A DNA stretch of 64,000 nt. It comes from Lutispora saccharofermentans (GTDB taxonomy: Bacteria > Bacillota > Clostridia > Lutisporales > Lutisporaceae). Each line of letters starts with the position of its first letter. Position 1 is the first letter of the stretch. Shown here piece by piece: positions 27,406-38,078 of the stretch. The DNA lies in NCBI RefSeq assembly GCF_024363565.1, contig NZ_JAJEKE010000004.1:1-64000 (forward strand), given 5' to 3'. A model generated the notes under the pieces. The model was not told the DNA's origin. It worked only from the letters and a program-made list of their open reading frames with translations, and made no database searches. The translations under genes were made by a program, and so were the position numbers.

Positions 27406-30400
27406 TCACCGCTTTATAGCTTTCGTTCCATTCAGATTCTTTAACTTTACGCCGGCACCGATATTTTTAAAGTTGGCGCTCTTGCCGTCCGCATCCATAT
27501 CCATTTCAAAAGTTACTATATCTCCGAACATGCTGGTTTCTGAAGGCATCATTATGCTCCCTTTGAATACTCCGTTTAAGATCGTGCCTTCTACCATATA
27601 AGCCGTGCTTCCCTGAAGGATGCTGCCTGTTATCGATGTTCCCTTTTGAATCAGCTCCATTATGCCCATCTGGGTCATCCATGCTCCTTGCCATTGGTTC
27701 ATAACGTCTCCGGGATTCACTATCGAATCGATTTTTTCCTCTGTCACTAAGGTTACTGCTTCTTTCAGCGGTCCTATGAAATCTTCCATAGTTTGCTGAT
27801 TATTATTATAATGATATGAATATGGGTCATAGGTTTTGGTCAGTTTCAATCCCTCATGTTCTATTTCTATTACATAAGCCACAACATCAGGCTTATCAAA
27901 TTCAAATTGTGATGCTGATGTAGGTATTTGCTCTATTCTAAAACCTATAGGGCTGCTGGCATCTTTCACAGACTTTAACCACATTGCCTGCTGTGCTTGA
28001 ACTGTTGCAGTCCATGGCACCCAGTCTGATTTCGGTTTCGGCAGCCAGTTATCATGCGGTCCTTTCATATCCTCCAGCATAGCTTCCAAAGCGGATTGAA
28101 CTTGTATAGATGTAATTTTTATATTGCCGTTATAATGCTTTAAAGCAGAGCTGTTTGTGCCGGGCCTTACATATTCATCTCCCTGGTTTTGTATCCAACC
28201 CATATCTCCTTTATTGGTTATGCTGCCGAATACCTTTGTTGGTTTGATAAATTTGCTGCCTTCTATATCCTGCTCAGTCAAATCTTGACCTTGCAATTCA
28301 CCAAGTCTGTCCAGTCTGTCCTGAGCATTGGTTATGCTGCTCGGCAAAGATATATTGCTGTCAATAGATCTGCCTAATGTAATTTTTCTTTCTTGCATGC
28401 CAGCCGCTGCGTTAGATCCTTCCATAGGCTTAAAATCATTATAAATATTGATGGTTAGCGAGTCTATATTTCTGTTTCTGGTCACGCCCTGATTATCAGG
28501 GAATTTTGAGCCCTCAAAGTTTATCAATGCATTTACATTGTATATGTTTTCATCTATAGGATAAGCATAAGTGAATATACCGTTCACTGCATTAACATTG
28601 AGAACCGCCGATTGAAAATTATTATCCTGTATTGTCAGTCGAACAGGTCCTGTGTAGTTGCCGGAAACTCTGCCTGTAATTATATCGTTAAAGGAATCTA
28701 CATTAAAGTCCAGCTTGCTGAATGGAACTGTAGCTTGAATATCTTTACTGTTGCCAACAACTTTGTACTTTTTCTGATCTGCTTCAAATATGGGGCTGTT
28801 CTCAATCTTAACAATTACCTTGTCAGTGGGCACTATGCTATATCTTGAGGAATCTTGAATTTTAAAGTGGCCCTCTGCATCTGTCAGCCCGGGAATTGTA
28901 TATTTCAATCTGCCATATTCCCAGACTTCTACCTCATATCGTCCATTGGCATAGGGTCTTTTTGCAGATTCTATATCCGCATTATCACCTGCATATCCTG
29001 TTCTGGGTTGACTGGTAGTGTCAAAGAGTATTTTCCCTTCTATGGTGTTTGTATAGGCATCAGCCAATACAATCATATGCGGGGCGACCTCCCGTACCAT
29101 ATCTCCACCGCTTCCTGAGGCTTCCTCCCCAACGCTCCATTCACCTTTATAGAGAGGATAATCTATATAAAAGATTGAATACCTGTCACCCAGCAAATAT
29201 CCAACCAGCTCTCCAAAGGCATCCAAGGATATGGAGCCGCTGGCCTTGAAATCTTGAGCTCCGCCGGAACCTCCGCCTCCCGAGGCACTAAAGGTGGCTC
29301 TGGATTTAAAGCCTACCCATATTTGCAATGCACCTAATTCTTTTCCCCAGATTATTACTCCTACCTGCGGAACGCAAGCCAGGGTTGTATTTATCTCTCC
29401 GTTTACCGTAAAGCTCATATCAAAGCTGGCAGGTTTAAAGGCGGCATAGGGGCCTACAAAATATGGTATACTGCCATAGCCAAATGCTTTATATGCAAAG
29501 CCGGCTCTTGCATCGCCAGTGGTAATTGTTCTTACTTCTACATGTATCTTGCCTTCAACGCCGATTACCAGGAATATTCCTACGAAGGCTTTGTTTCCCT
29601 TTTCATCTCCCAGTACTTTCCCTAAATCTATATCATAGCCGTATACACATTTTTCTATGGTTTTATTGAAGGTCACATCTCCGTCAAGGGTCACATCTGC
29701 TGTTGCCTTTGCGTCAAAGTAAAAATCTGCCTCCACATGAGTGGTCAACGGATTGAGGTCAAAATAGGCGTGAAACTTAGGATCTTCAATAGTTATTGTG
29801 CCTCCCTTTACTTTTACATCGACACTTAGGGAGCTTTCATTCTCCACGCCTCTCAAATCACCATGCTGATCCTTTTCCCACCAGTCACCTTTAAATTTCT
29901 CTTTTCTTTCCTTTTCCTTAGCCTCTTTGTCTGCTTTTTGCTCTTCTTTCGACGGATATTCAAATATTGTTACTCCCGGTTTTAGTGTCAGAATATGCTT
30001 GTTTCCTTCTTGCCTGAAGCTTACATAATCACTTACTCCAGCCGCTGCAACGTAGTTCTTTGACATTCCGCTTTCAGAGCTCAGCTCAAATTCAGGAGCA
30101 ATATATGCAATATTGCCTGTGGTCAGATCTATGGTTTGCTCCGGAATAGCATAGGACTTAAATACATCTGTGAGCTCAGGGGTCTCCACTATATATTGAG
30201 GGTTCCCCACTGAATCTGTGTCCTGATTATCCAAAACCCTAAAGGCACTACCCATTTTTTCATCAACATATATGTCATTAACATTTGGTTTAAAGGATGA
30301 TGCGGCACTTTGAGGGATGGCCAATATTTTTGAGCCTGCCGGATATCTTATACCATTTATTTTGTCAATAGATAACTCGTTTTCACCTGCCGCTGGAGAA

Positions 30401-30744
30401 GCAGGCTCAGCAGTTGCTCCACCCGGTAAACTTATCGTAGGCGGAGTGATCCCCGTACCTATGGATGGTTCTGTTGGCTTCAAATCAAAGGATGCAAATT
30501 TGTCCAGGCTTAAGGGTTTAAAGTCATATTCCATTGAAGCAGGAATTCTCTTTACCTCATCCTTAAACTCATACTGAACTCCTTGAATTCTGGCAGGGGT
30601 TTCAAGTCTTCTTAAGGGAGCTGTTATTGTTGGTGTTTTTATCGCTGGTCCACTTGCATAAGCAGCAGAAAAAGGCGACAACATGATTGAAAAAATCAAT
30701 ACTAATGAAATTAACAATGCCGTATTTCTATTATGCTTGTACAT
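27406..30744 (-). CDS. Large secreted protein of unknown function, copy 1
   Basis: This protein of about 1,112 residues has a clear signal peptide (ALLISLVLIFSIMLSPF followed by AAYASG). I do not recognise a family. Visible parts, in order: a Pro-rich start; a mid region rich in beta strands with a Lys/Glu-rich helix (KEEQKADKEAKEKERKEK); a Gly-rich linker (SASGGGGSGGAQ); repeated strand-rich domains; and a C-terminal module with WQGAWMTQMGIMELIQKG, resembling lipocalin-like W-x-G-x-W repeats. The ATG at 30744 has GAGAGGAG upstream. It is convergent with AraC copy 1 and paralogous to the protein at 34805-38026. It is probably an exported surface or matrix protein. Confidence 0.85.
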   Translation of the reverse strand: MYKHNRNTALLISLVLIFSIMLSPFSAAYASGPAIKTPTITAPLRRLETPARIQGVQYEFKDEVKRIPASMEYDFKPLSLDKFASFDLKPTEPSIGTGITPPTISLPGGATAEPASPAAGENELSIDKINGIRYPAGSKILAIPQSAASSFKPNVNDIYVDEKMGSAFRVLDNQDTDSVGNPQYIVETPELTDVFKSYAIPEQTIDLTTGNIAYIAPEFELSSESGMSKNYVAAAGVSDYVSFRQEGNKHILTLKPGVTIFEYPSKEEQKADKEAKEKERKEKFKGDWWEKDQHGDLRGVENESSLSVDVKVKGGTITIEDPKFHAYFDLNPLTTHVEADFYFDAKATADVTLDGDVTFNKTIEKCVYGYDIDLGKVLGDEKGNKAFVGIFLVIGVEGKIHVEVRTITTGDARAGFAYKAFGYGSIPYFVGPYAAFKPASFDMSFTVNGEINTTLACVPQVGVIIWGKELGALQIWVGFKSRATFSASGGGGSGGAQDFKASGSISLDAFGELVGYLLGDRYSIFYIDYPLYKGEWSVGEEASGSGGDMVREVAPHMIVLADAYTNTIEGKILFDTTSQPRTGYAGDNADIESAKRPYANGRYEVEVWEYGRLKYTIPGLTDAEGHFKIQDSSRYSIVPTDKVIVKIENSPIFEADQKKYKVVGNSKDIQATVPFSKLDFNVDSFNDIITGRVSGNYTGPVRLTIQDNNFQSAVLNVNAVNGIFTYAYPIDENIYNVNALINFEGSKFPDNQGVTRNRNIDSLTINIYNDFKPMEGSNAAAGMQERKITLGRSIDSNISLPSSITNAQDRLDRLGELQGQDLTEQDIEGSKFIKPTKVFGSITNKGDMGWIQNQGDEYVRPGTNSSALKHYNGNIKITSIQVQSALEAMLEDMKGPHDNWLPKPKSDWVPWTATVQAQQAMWLKSVKDASSPIGFRIEQIPTSASQFEFDKPDVVAYVIEIEHEGLKLTKTYDPYSYHYNNNQQTMEDFIGPLKEAVTLVTEEKIDSIVNPGDVMNQWQGAWMTQMGIMELIQKGTSITGSILQGSTAYMVEGTILNGVFKGSIMMPSETSMFGDIVTFEMDMDADGKSANFKNIGAGVKLKNLNGTKAIKR

Positions 30745-30812
30745 TGCATCACTCCTCTCCATATATTTAAATAAAAATTATTATAAATTTCATTATATGA
30801 GTAATTTAAGAA

Positions 30813-30832
30813 AAAAGCTTTTAGTTTATTGC
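30813..30832 (-). promoter_or_regulatory. Conserved upstream block of large secreted protein 1
   Basis: On the minus strand this 20-base block has GCAATA followed by TAAAAGCTTTT. The second large gene has the same block at 38079-38098 with three changes. In both cases it lies roughly 50-90 nt ahead of the start. It is a candidate activator site for the AraC or LuxR regulators encoded nearby. Confidence 0.5.
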
Positions 30833-30998
30833 AAGGGCTTGTGAATAGTTGCATTACTCCCAGCCTCACTTCCTTTAAAAATAATGTTGGCATTCTGTTC
30901 CTATATACCATATTACTTCCTTATGATAATAAGTAAATTACACAAAGGTATAACAATTATAATTTTTGATGACAATCTACACTTTCTTGCACAATAAA

Positions 30999-31023
30999 AA
31001 AACAGCCTGATAATGGCTGTTTT
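30999..31023 (-). terminator. Terminator of the MalT-like regulator gene
   Basis: AAAACAGCC and GGCTGTTTT pair across a six- to seven-base loop just past the stop codon at 31027. On the minus strand the stem is followed by a run of T residues. This is a standard intrinsic terminator. Confidence 0.85.
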
Positions 31024-31026
31024 ATC

Positions 31027-33606
31027 TTAATCGGTCATCCTGTTATCTATAGCAAATTTTACTGCTCCAGATCTGGAGCTGACTCCTATCTTTCTATATA
31101 TTTTAGAGGTTATAACCTTTACATTATTGATAGTGACAAAAAGTTCCTTAGCTATATCTTCTCCGGTATAGCCCTTTGCTATGAGATATAGTATCTCTCT
31201 TTCTCTCTTTGTCAGTTTGACAGGCTTCTCTGCCCTGTCCGGATTCATAGCATTATACCCTGCCTTAAATTTTTGCAGAGCCTTTTGAAATTCCTTCTGT
31301 CTTTTTATTACTGCGTCAATCCATTCCTTTGGTAAGGCAAGCTCAAAGGAATCATAATTTTTTGAAAGCTGTTTGAATATAGGCAGCAAAAACTCTCCAT
31401 ACTCAAGATAAGGTATGATTATCCTGTCGGCATCGGTTATGTTATAGGCTGCATTTAAAGCTTCGATAGCTGTTTCTATCCCATAAAGATTAAAATTTAC
31501 AATGGCTTTCAAAATATAAGCTCTCATTATTCCATATTGATAAGTAAAAGGAGCAAAGGTTTCAAGCATTTTAGGTATTATGCTTTCTATTTTTAAATAA
31601 TTCCCCTTAAACAGCAGCACGGCAGTATAGACAAGGTATTCGAAGCCAAAGGCCGTCATAGATACGGAGCTTTTATCAAGTTCCCCGCTGTAAAGCCATT
31701 TGGGTATGCGCTCCAGATCTCCCGTTATGACGTTGAAAAAGCCTATGCACATATCCAGGGTTGTAGAGTAAACAAGGGCTTTCCTCAGGTTGACTATATT
31801 ACGAATATCTTGCAGTATCACAGCTGCTTTTCCATAGTTGCCTTCCACCATACACAGTTTGATGAGAAGCAGCTTAGCTGCAATAATAATGGAGTTTTGC
31901 TCCTTTTGCTCAGCTTTATATATAGTACGGTACGCATCCTGCTCCGCTTCTTCATATTCGCATCGTTCGAATTCCGCCTCCGCTTTTATGAGGATATCGG
32001 CGCCATAGCCGCAAGGAGTTATCTTTTCCCACCAAAAGAATTCCTCTGTAAAGCCCTTTACTATATTATCAAGGTTGCCTGCTTTGTTGTAATAAAGGTA
32101 CAGCATCGATGGGTTCCCAAAAGTAAATGAAATATATTTGCTCAAAAGCTCAGAGCCTTTGGGCAGAAATTTGCAGGCTTCCATGTGAAAAGGGAGCATG
32201 GCAAATACATCATTAAAGGCCATCATGGATTTTACTACTGCTGCTTCACCTAATAGTTTGTTTTTCACGACTTCAGGTATTTGAGGACTCTTGCATATAT
32301 GCTCCACTTTTTTTATGAGCTCAATTGCTTTTTCCGGATGCTTGCTCCTGGTCATCAAAAAAGCAGAAATAACCAAAAGCATCGGATATTTAATATAATA
32401 TTCCTGAGGAAGCTTCTGCAGATATGACACAATTGTTTCCAGCTGCTGCAAGCTGAAAGTATCTGAGAACTTATCTCTAAGCAGCATTTCCGCAATCCCT
32501 TCGTAATTGTTTGCCGCATCAAAATGTGACAGTGCGATTACGACATCGCCTTTAAAAGCATAATATTCGCCGGCTTGGGTATTAAGGGCATTAATATTGA
32601 GCTCTTTACTCGATTGGAGGCGTTCATGCAAAAAATCGCGAAAAATCCGGTGCATTTCATAATGCTGCCTATCTTCGCTTATCTTAATAAGTGAATTGTT
32701 GGTAAAAATATTTGATAGGAGTTTTTGAGTATGATTTGTTCCTAAAATGTAATTACAAATGTCTATGTCAAAACGTTCTAATATTGAGAGCTTTAACAAA
32801 AGTTCCTGAGTTTTTTTACTATAATTATTAAATATGGTAGTTTCGATAAGATTATTGATATCCAGTGCCGCAGCATCGAGATTCATATCAGCTATGCTGT
32901 CTTTTTTTATATATAGGCTTGATAGGAATATTGCACTTGCCCAGCCGTCTGTATAGCTTTCTATGTCTTGTGCAGAGGCTTTTTCAAGATCTATATCAAG
33001 CGTTTTATAATATTCCATAAGCTCATTTATGTCGAAACGAAGTTCTTCCTTGGTTATTTCCATAGCAATTCTTTTAATTTTCAAATCAAGCATGAAATTT
33101 TGGAGACATACCCTTGATAAAATGTAGATATGCAAATTTTTTATTCTAAGGCGTGCGATTTTTTCTAGAAGTTTATCAATTTCCGGATTTCCCAAAAGAT
33201 GATAATCATCAATGATCAAAAGCCTTTTATTTCGAGAGATCATATTTTGACTGACTATATCATATTGCTGTTCAAATTGGGCCGAGGAAAAAGGAAAACC
33301 GATTTGAGCCATAGCATCACCTATATCCTGATTTATCTTCTTATATAGATCGGATATATGTGCCCAAAAGCGTTGTGGATTTCTATCCAACTCACTTAAC
33401 GACATAAAAATAACTTCGTAATCCGTATTTTTGGCAAATTGCATAGCAGCAGTGGTCTTTCCGTATCCGGCAGGTGCCCAAACCAATGTCATAGGATATG
33501 ATAAACCTTTCTCAAGCAAAGCATTCACCCGCGGACGATAAAGCATTTTTTCCAGATCCAAATCAAAATCATAGGCAGATTTTGATTTGGAAATTTTAGC
33601 TGCCAT
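31027..33606 (-). CDS. MalT-like LuxR-family regulator (STAND ATPase)
   Basis: This 859-residue protein has an N-terminal NTPase (Walker A APAGYGKT at 44-51, Walker B LLIIDDYHLL near 130). A long helical, TPR-like middle follows. A C-terminal LuxR helix-turn-helix ends the protein (KLTKREREILYLIAKGYTGE, then IAKELFVTINNVK). This is the MalT/LAL architecture: ligand binding to the helical region and ATP drives oligomerisation and promoter activation. The ATG follows GGAGATGAG. It lies between the two AraC/large-protein units and reads towards copy 1. Its position suggests it controls these surface-protein genes, but the effector is unknown. Confidence 0.92.
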   Translation of the reverse strand: MAAKISKSKSAYDFDLDLEKMLYRPRVNALLEKGLSYPMTLVWAPAGYGKTTAAMQFAKNTDYEVIFMSLSELDRNPQRFWAHISDLYKKINQDIGDAMAQIGFPFSSAQFEQQYDIVSQNMISRNKRLLIIDDYHLLGNPEIDKLLEKIARLRIKNLHIYILSRVCLQNFMLDLKIKRIAMEITKEELRFDINELMEYYKTLDIDLEKASAQDIESYTDGWASAIFLSSLYIKKDSIADMNLDAAALDINNLIETTIFNNYSKKTQELLLKLSILERFDIDICNYILGTNHTQKLLSNIFTNNSLIKISEDRQHYEMHRIFRDFLHERLQSSKELNINALNTQAGEYYAFKGDVVIALSHFDAANNYEGIAEMLLRDKFSDTFSLQQLETIVSYLQKLPQEYYIKYPMLLVISAFLMTRSKHPEKAIELIKKVEHICKSPQIPEVVKNKLLGEAAVVKSMMAFNDVFAMLPFHMEACKFLPKGSELLSKYISFTFGNPSMLYLYYNKAGNLDNIVKGFTEEFFWWEKITPCGYGADILIKAEAEFERCEYEEAEQDAYRTIYKAEQKEQNSIIIAAKLLLIKLCMVEGNYGKAAVILQDIRNIVNLRKALVYSTTLDMCIGFFNVITGDLERIPKWLYSGELDKSSVSMTAFGFEYLVYTAVLLFKGNYLKIESIIPKMLETFAPFTYQYGIMRAYILKAIVNFNLYGIETAIEALNAAYNITDADRIIIPYLEYGEFLLPIFKQLSKNYDSFELALPKEWIDAVIKRQKEFQKALQKFKAGYNAMNPDRAEKPVKLTKREREILYLIAKGYTGEDIAKELFVTINNVKVITSKIYRKIGVSSRSGAVKFAIDNRMTD

Positions 33607-33820
33607 AATCTCATCTCCTATATTACTTAAATATTAATAAAAGATAAAGCATCTGTATCAAAACATTTTTATTTATATATTATATTAAGAATCCAGAATG
33701 AACAAGTTTTCCTATAGGAAAATTAATTTGCTTTTTATACTTTAGTGTAATTTATTTTGTGCTTAGATTTGATATCATTATAATATATTGTATAAGCAAA
33801 TAGAAACAGGAAGTGATCAT

Positions 33821-34705
33821 ATGTCCGTTGATCTGCATAGAGTAATTGATTTAACAGGTGCTATTCCTTTTGATAATATAGAGGATGCAAAAGTAGTGAT
33901 TGAGAACTTCTGTTGTAATAATATCGCTGTAATCGTAACCAATAAAGCCACGAATATTGCTCATGGCACTCATCATCACGACAGCTATGAGTTTGTCATA
34001 CCTTATGCAAAATTACCTTCTGCTGTCATAGACAATAAGGTTTATGACAGACGAAGCAATTCATTATTTGCCATCAATCCCATGCAGGAGCATGGTGTGT
34101 CAATAAATATAAAAGGCTTTACTCTTTGTGGAATACATATAGGTAAGAGCCTGATCCAAGAGATTTCCGAAGAAATATACGGCTCCGGAAACATTGTTTT
34201 CTCCAACGACTCAAATGCTTTGAATCATGATATAAGCATGCTTATTCGCCTTTTTTTAGAAGAATTGCGTTTTAAACAGACAGGCTATGAATTCATGACA
34301 AATAATCTTAGCTTGCTTATAGCAGGAAATCTTATCAGGCAATTGAGACATAACCTTCCTCCCAGGCCTCATAATGTACCCAAGGGCACCAAAGAAAACA
34401 TAAAAAAAGCAATAGACTATATGAATGAGAATTATGCTTTAGGTGTTTCATGCACCGAATTAGCTCAGCTTATGAAAATGGACCAATACAGCTTTATAAG
34501 AAGCTTTAAAGCACAAATAGGCAAGACCCCTTATGAATACCTTCTTGATATGAAGATTGAAAAAGCAAAAAAGATGCTGAATGCCAATGGATACTCCATC
34601 ACTGAAATAAGCATGATTTGTGGTTTTTCCAGCCACAGTCATTTTACATCGACTTTTAAGAAAAAAACAGGTATATCTCCAACAGATTACAGGCTAGGCC
34701 TCTAG
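33821..34705 (+). CDS. AraC-family transcriptional regulator, copy 2
   Basis: This 294-residue close paralogue of the regulator at 26446-27330 shares near-identical stretches such as AIDYMNENYALGVSCTELAQ and the C-terminal HFTSTFKKKTGISPTDYR. The N-terminal cupin-like part keeps the HGTHHHDSYEF histidines. The ATG at 33821 follows AGGAAGTGA. It is divergent from the LuxR gene across 214 bp of AT-rich DNA, in which I see no clear operator. It converges with large protein 2. The two regulators probably recognise related but not identical signals. Confidence 0.92.
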   Translation: MSVDLHRVIDLTGAIPFDNIEDAKVVIENFCCNNIAVIVTNKATNIAHGTHHHDSYEFVIPYAKLPSAVIDNKVYDRRSNSLFAINPMQEHGVSINIKGFTLCGIHIGKSLIQEISEEIYGSGNIVFSNDSNALNHDISMLIRLFLEELRFKQTGYEFMTNNLSLLIAGNLIRQLRHNLPPRPHNVPKGTKENIKKAIDYMNENYALGVSCTELAQLMKMDQYSFIRSFKAQIGKTPYEYLLDMKIEKAKKMLNANGYSITEISMICGFSSHSHFTSTFKKKTGISPTDYRLGL

Positions 34706-34744
34706 TCAAAGAAACTGTATGCATGCTCTTACTCAGCGAGATGA

Positions 34745-34786
34745 ACCGCCCCCTTTCGCCGTATATTGAAGCGAAAGAGGGTGGTT
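34745..34786. terminator. Terminator between araC copy 2 and large secreted protein 2
   Basis: CCCCCTTTCGC and GCGAAAGAGGG pair around a GTATATTGAA-type loop, with T residues after it. It matches the sequence and position of the hairpin at 27350-27388, so it is part of the duplicated unit. Confidence 0.8.
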
Positions 34787-34804
34787 TTTATTGCTTATTC
34801 ATTT

Positions 34805-37800
34805 TTACTGTTTTAAAGCCTTTGTTCCATTTAAGCCCTTTAGCTTTGTATTTGTACCGAAGTTTTTGAAGCTGATGCTGCCATCACCTGACATATTCAT
34901 CTCAAAGGAGGTTATGTCGCCGAATATACTTGATTCCGAAGGGATCAGTATGCTTCCTTTGAATACCCCGTTTGATATTGAGCCCTCTATGGCATATTCT
35001 TTGCCGTTTTGGATGATAGTCCCGCTTATGAAGTTGCCTTCCTGGTTCAATTGCATTGTTCCGATATTTGTAAGCCAAGATCCTTTCCATTTATTTTGTA
35101 AACTATCGACCGGATTAGTTATAGCATCCTTTTTCTCCTCTGTTTTGAGTATCACTTCTTTTTGAAGCGGCTGCTTAGCAAATTCCTGAACTTTCTGTAA
35201 TGTATTTGTATAGTGAAATACAAATGGGTCATATCTCACTTCTTTCTTCAATCCTTCATGCTCAATCTCCAGAACATAGCATAGGGCTTCAGGATTAACA
35301 AATTCAAAGGTAGAAGCCGAGGTTAACTCCCCGTCAAAGGTCACCCGCTGTGCATTTACCGTAGCTGTCCAGCCTTTTTGTCTTATCAGCGGGTCGGTAA
35401 GATTAGAGTGATCTCTTCTATTCAAAATTGCAAGCATTGAGTCCACCACAGGCAGGGAGGTTATCTTTACATTCCCCAGATATGGTTGAACCGGAATGCC
35501 ACTTACTTCTGAATTTCTTACGTAGTTTTCCCCTATGGTCTGGATTGGACCCATTTCTGCTTTATTCGTTATGCTTCCTATTATTTTTATGGGCCTTACA
35601 ACCTTGTTTCCTGCATCATCCACATTTTCTGTTATGCCTTTATCATCTTGATTTATTTTTATTTTGTCCCAATCAGCTTGCGTATTAATGCCAGGTATAT
35701 TTATATCGTCTCGTATCTGGATTTTTTCTTCTGATAATTTATTGCTAGTCTCGGGAGCAAATTCATTTATAAAGATTATTTCTAATGCATCCAGATTTCG
35801 TTCTCGCACTACCTCATAAAATTCCGGGAACTTGCTTCCTTCAAAGTTTATTTCTGCTTTTACATTATAGGTACTTTCATTTATAGGTACAGATAAAGTG
35901 AATATACCTTTTTGTGCATTGGTTCTATACTTTGTTACCTTAAACCCATTCCAATCTTTCACTTCAATATCAACAGGCCCGCTATATTGCCCCGATACTA
36001 CGCCGGTTATGATGTCATTGAAGGAGTCAACATTAAAATCCAAATCAGTAAAAGGCACATCAGGATATATTTTTTGACTGCTTCCTGTGACTTTATATTT
36101 TTTATTATCCCTCTCATATACATCGCCTTTTGGTATAGTGAGTATAATTCTATCAGAGGGCAGTAAATTATATCTACCTGTATTGAACTTGAAATTTCCT
36201 TCGCTATCTGTATAGGTGCTGAGGCTAATTTTTATGTCTTCAAAACCGTCATATATTTCCAGATCAAATTCTCTGTTGGCAAAGGGGATAAGCTTATCGG
36301 TAATGGCTATTTTGCCCTCCACTATATTGGTGAAAGCATCTGCCTTTGCCAAAAAGCTTGCATTTACCTCTCGTATTAGATCTCCCCCTCCGCCTGAAAC
36401 TTCCGTGCCTACATCCCATTCTCCATGATAGATCGGGAAATCAAGCCTAAAGATTGAGTACCTATTGCCAAAGAGATAGCCCACCATTTCTGCAAAGGCA
36501 CCCAAATCCAAAGAACCTTTGGATTTTATGGCTCCATCGGTGCCGGTACCGCCTCCCCCGCTGACACTGAACTTTGCATCACCTTTTAAGCCCAGCCAGA
36601 TTTGTAGTGCACCTATCTCTGTGCCCCAGATTATAACGCCTACCTGCGGGACGCAGGCCAGAACCGCATGAAGCTCGCCATCGGCGGCAAATGTAGCATC
36701 AAATCCCGTAGGCCTATAAGTCACATAAGGCCCTACGAAGTAGGGTATGAACCCATAGGCAATAGCCTTATAGGCAAAGCCTGCCCTGGCATTGCCTGTG
36801 GCTATTGTTCTTACTTCTACATGAACCTTACCGTTCACACCTAATACCAGGAATATTCCTACAAAGGCTCTGTTGCCTTTTTCCTTGCCCAGCACCGACC
36901 CTAAATCAATGTCATATCCAAATATACAGGTTTCTACAGTTTTGTTAAATTTCAGATCGCCTTCAAAGGTAACATCAGCTATTGTTTTGGATTCAAAATA
37001 AAAATCAGCCTTAGCTTGAGTGGTCAGCCAGTTGAGGTCAAAATCCGCGTGGAAGGTTGGGTCCTCAATGGTTATGGTCCCTTCTTTTATTTTTACTTCA
37101 ACTTTTAGTTCCGATTCTTCTTCAAAGCCTCTTAAATCTGAATATTGCTCTTTATTCCACCAGTCACCTTTAAACTTTTCTTTTTCAGCTTTTTTCTTTT
37201 CTTCCTCAGTTTTTTCCCTATCCTCCTTGGAAGGATATTGGAATATCATTTTGCCCGGTGTGAGTGTAAGAATATGCTTGTTTCCCTCATGCCTATAGCC
37301 TGATAAAAAGCCATTGTCCGCAGCCATATAATTTGGACTCATGCCGCTTCTAGGGTCTAATTGCACGCCGGGCGCCATATACGCTATATTTCCCGTAGTA
37401 AGCTTTATATCCTGCTTGGGTATTTTATAGGATTCAAAAATATCTGTTAAGGCGGGTGTTTCTACGACATATTGCTTATTTCCCTCTGCATCGGTCTTGC
37501 CATCCTGCAGAACTCTATAGGCTAATCCTTCTCCTTCATCGATATATATTTTATTTGCCTTTGGTGTAAATTTTGAGAGATCAGCCTTGGGTAGAACCAT
37601 AAATTTAGAGCCGGGATTATATCTGATACCTTTCAATTTATTGGGGTCGATGGTTTCCTTGCCGGTGACTTTGTCTGCTCCTTCATAGTTTACTAGATCA
37701 TCCAATCTTATCTGTTCCAAATCATAGCTCATGTCTGAGGGCAGCTTTTCTACCCCCGGCTTCAGCTTATAGGTTACACCCTTCACCCTGGCGGCTTCCT

Positions 37801-38026
37801 CAGCCCTTTTAAGTTTTCTGAGATGATCTCTTATACTGGAAGGGTCCTTTGTAATAGGGTTATTGATAACGGGTCTATCTATCGTTGGAATATTGATTCC
37901 CGGCTTTTCAACCGGCAGCTTTATATCCGGTGCGCTTGCATAGGCAGCGGAAAAAGGCATAACCACTATAGAGAAAATCATTGCCAAAAATATTATAATT
38001 GCCACAGCTTTATTTCGCTTATTCAT
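34805..38026 (-). CDS. Large secreted protein of unknown function, copy 2
   Basis: This 1,073-residue paralogue of the protein at 27406-30744 has a signal peptide (IIIFLAMIFSIVVMPFSAAYAS). The same middle region is present (FKGDWWNKEQYSDLRGFEEE; AGFAYKAIAYGFIPYFVGPY), as are the Gly-rich linker SVSGGGGTG and the C-terminal WKGSWLTNIGTMQLNQEG module. Differences concentrate in the N-terminal linker and some C-terminal strands. The ATG follows AAGGATGTG. No enzymatic motif is evident. Conserved aromatic and glycine positions suggest beta-rich extracellular modules. Together with copy 1 and the SLH protein downstream it suggests a cell-surface locus. Confidence 0.85.
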   Translation of the reverse strand: MNKRNKAVAIIIFLAMIFSIVVMPFSAAYASAPDIKLPVEKPGINIPTIDRPVINNPITKDPSSIRDHLRKLKRAEEAARVKGVTYKLKPGVEKLPSDMSYDLEQIRLDDLVNYEGADKVTGKETIDPNKLKGIRYNPGSKFMVLPKADLSKFTPKANKIYIDEGEGLAYRVLQDGKTDAEGNKQYVVETPALTDIFESYKIPKQDIKLTTGNIAYMAPGVQLDPRSGMSPNYMAADNGFLSGYRHEGNKHILTLTPGKMIFQYPSKEDREKTEEEKKKAEKEKFKGDWWNKEQYSDLRGFEEESELKVEVKIKEGTITIEDPTFHADFDLNWLTTQAKADFYFESKTIADVTFEGDLKFNKTVETCIFGYDIDLGSVLGKEKGNRAFVGIFLVLGVNGKVHVEVRTIATGNARAGFAYKAIAYGFIPYFVGPYVTYRPTGFDATFAADGELHAVLACVPQVGVIIWGTEIGALQIWLGLKGDAKFSVSGGGGTGTDGAIKSKGSLDLGAFAEMVGYLFGNRYSIFRLDFPIYHGEWDVGTEVSGGGGDLIREVNASFLAKADAFTNIVEGKIAITDKLIPFANREFDLEIYDGFEDIKISLSTYTDSEGNFKFNTGRYNLLPSDRIILTIPKGDVYERDNKKYKVTGSSQKIYPDVPFTDLDFNVDSFNDIITGVVSGQYSGPVDIEVKDWNGFKVTKYRTNAQKGIFTLSVPINESTYNVKAEINFEGSKFPEFYEVVRERNLDALEIIFINEFAPETSNKLSEEKIQIRDDINIPGINTQADWDKIKINQDDKGITENVDDAGNKVVRPIKIIGSITNKAEMGPIQTIGENYVRNSEVSGIPVQPYLGNVKITSLPVVDSMLAILNRRDHSNLTDPLIRQKGWTATVNAQRVTFDGELTSASTFEFVNPEALCYVLEIEHEGLKKEVRYDPFVFHYTNTLQKVQEFAKQPLQKEVILKTEEKKDAITNPVDSLQNKWKGSWLTNIGTMQLNQEGNFISGTIIQNGKEYAIEGSISNGVFKGSILIPSESSIFGDITSFEMNMSGDGSISFKNFGTNTKLKGLNGTKALKQ

Positions 38027-38078
38027 TTATTCACATCCTTTTCGAACATTATTATCTATAATAAACAAAATATAGCAG

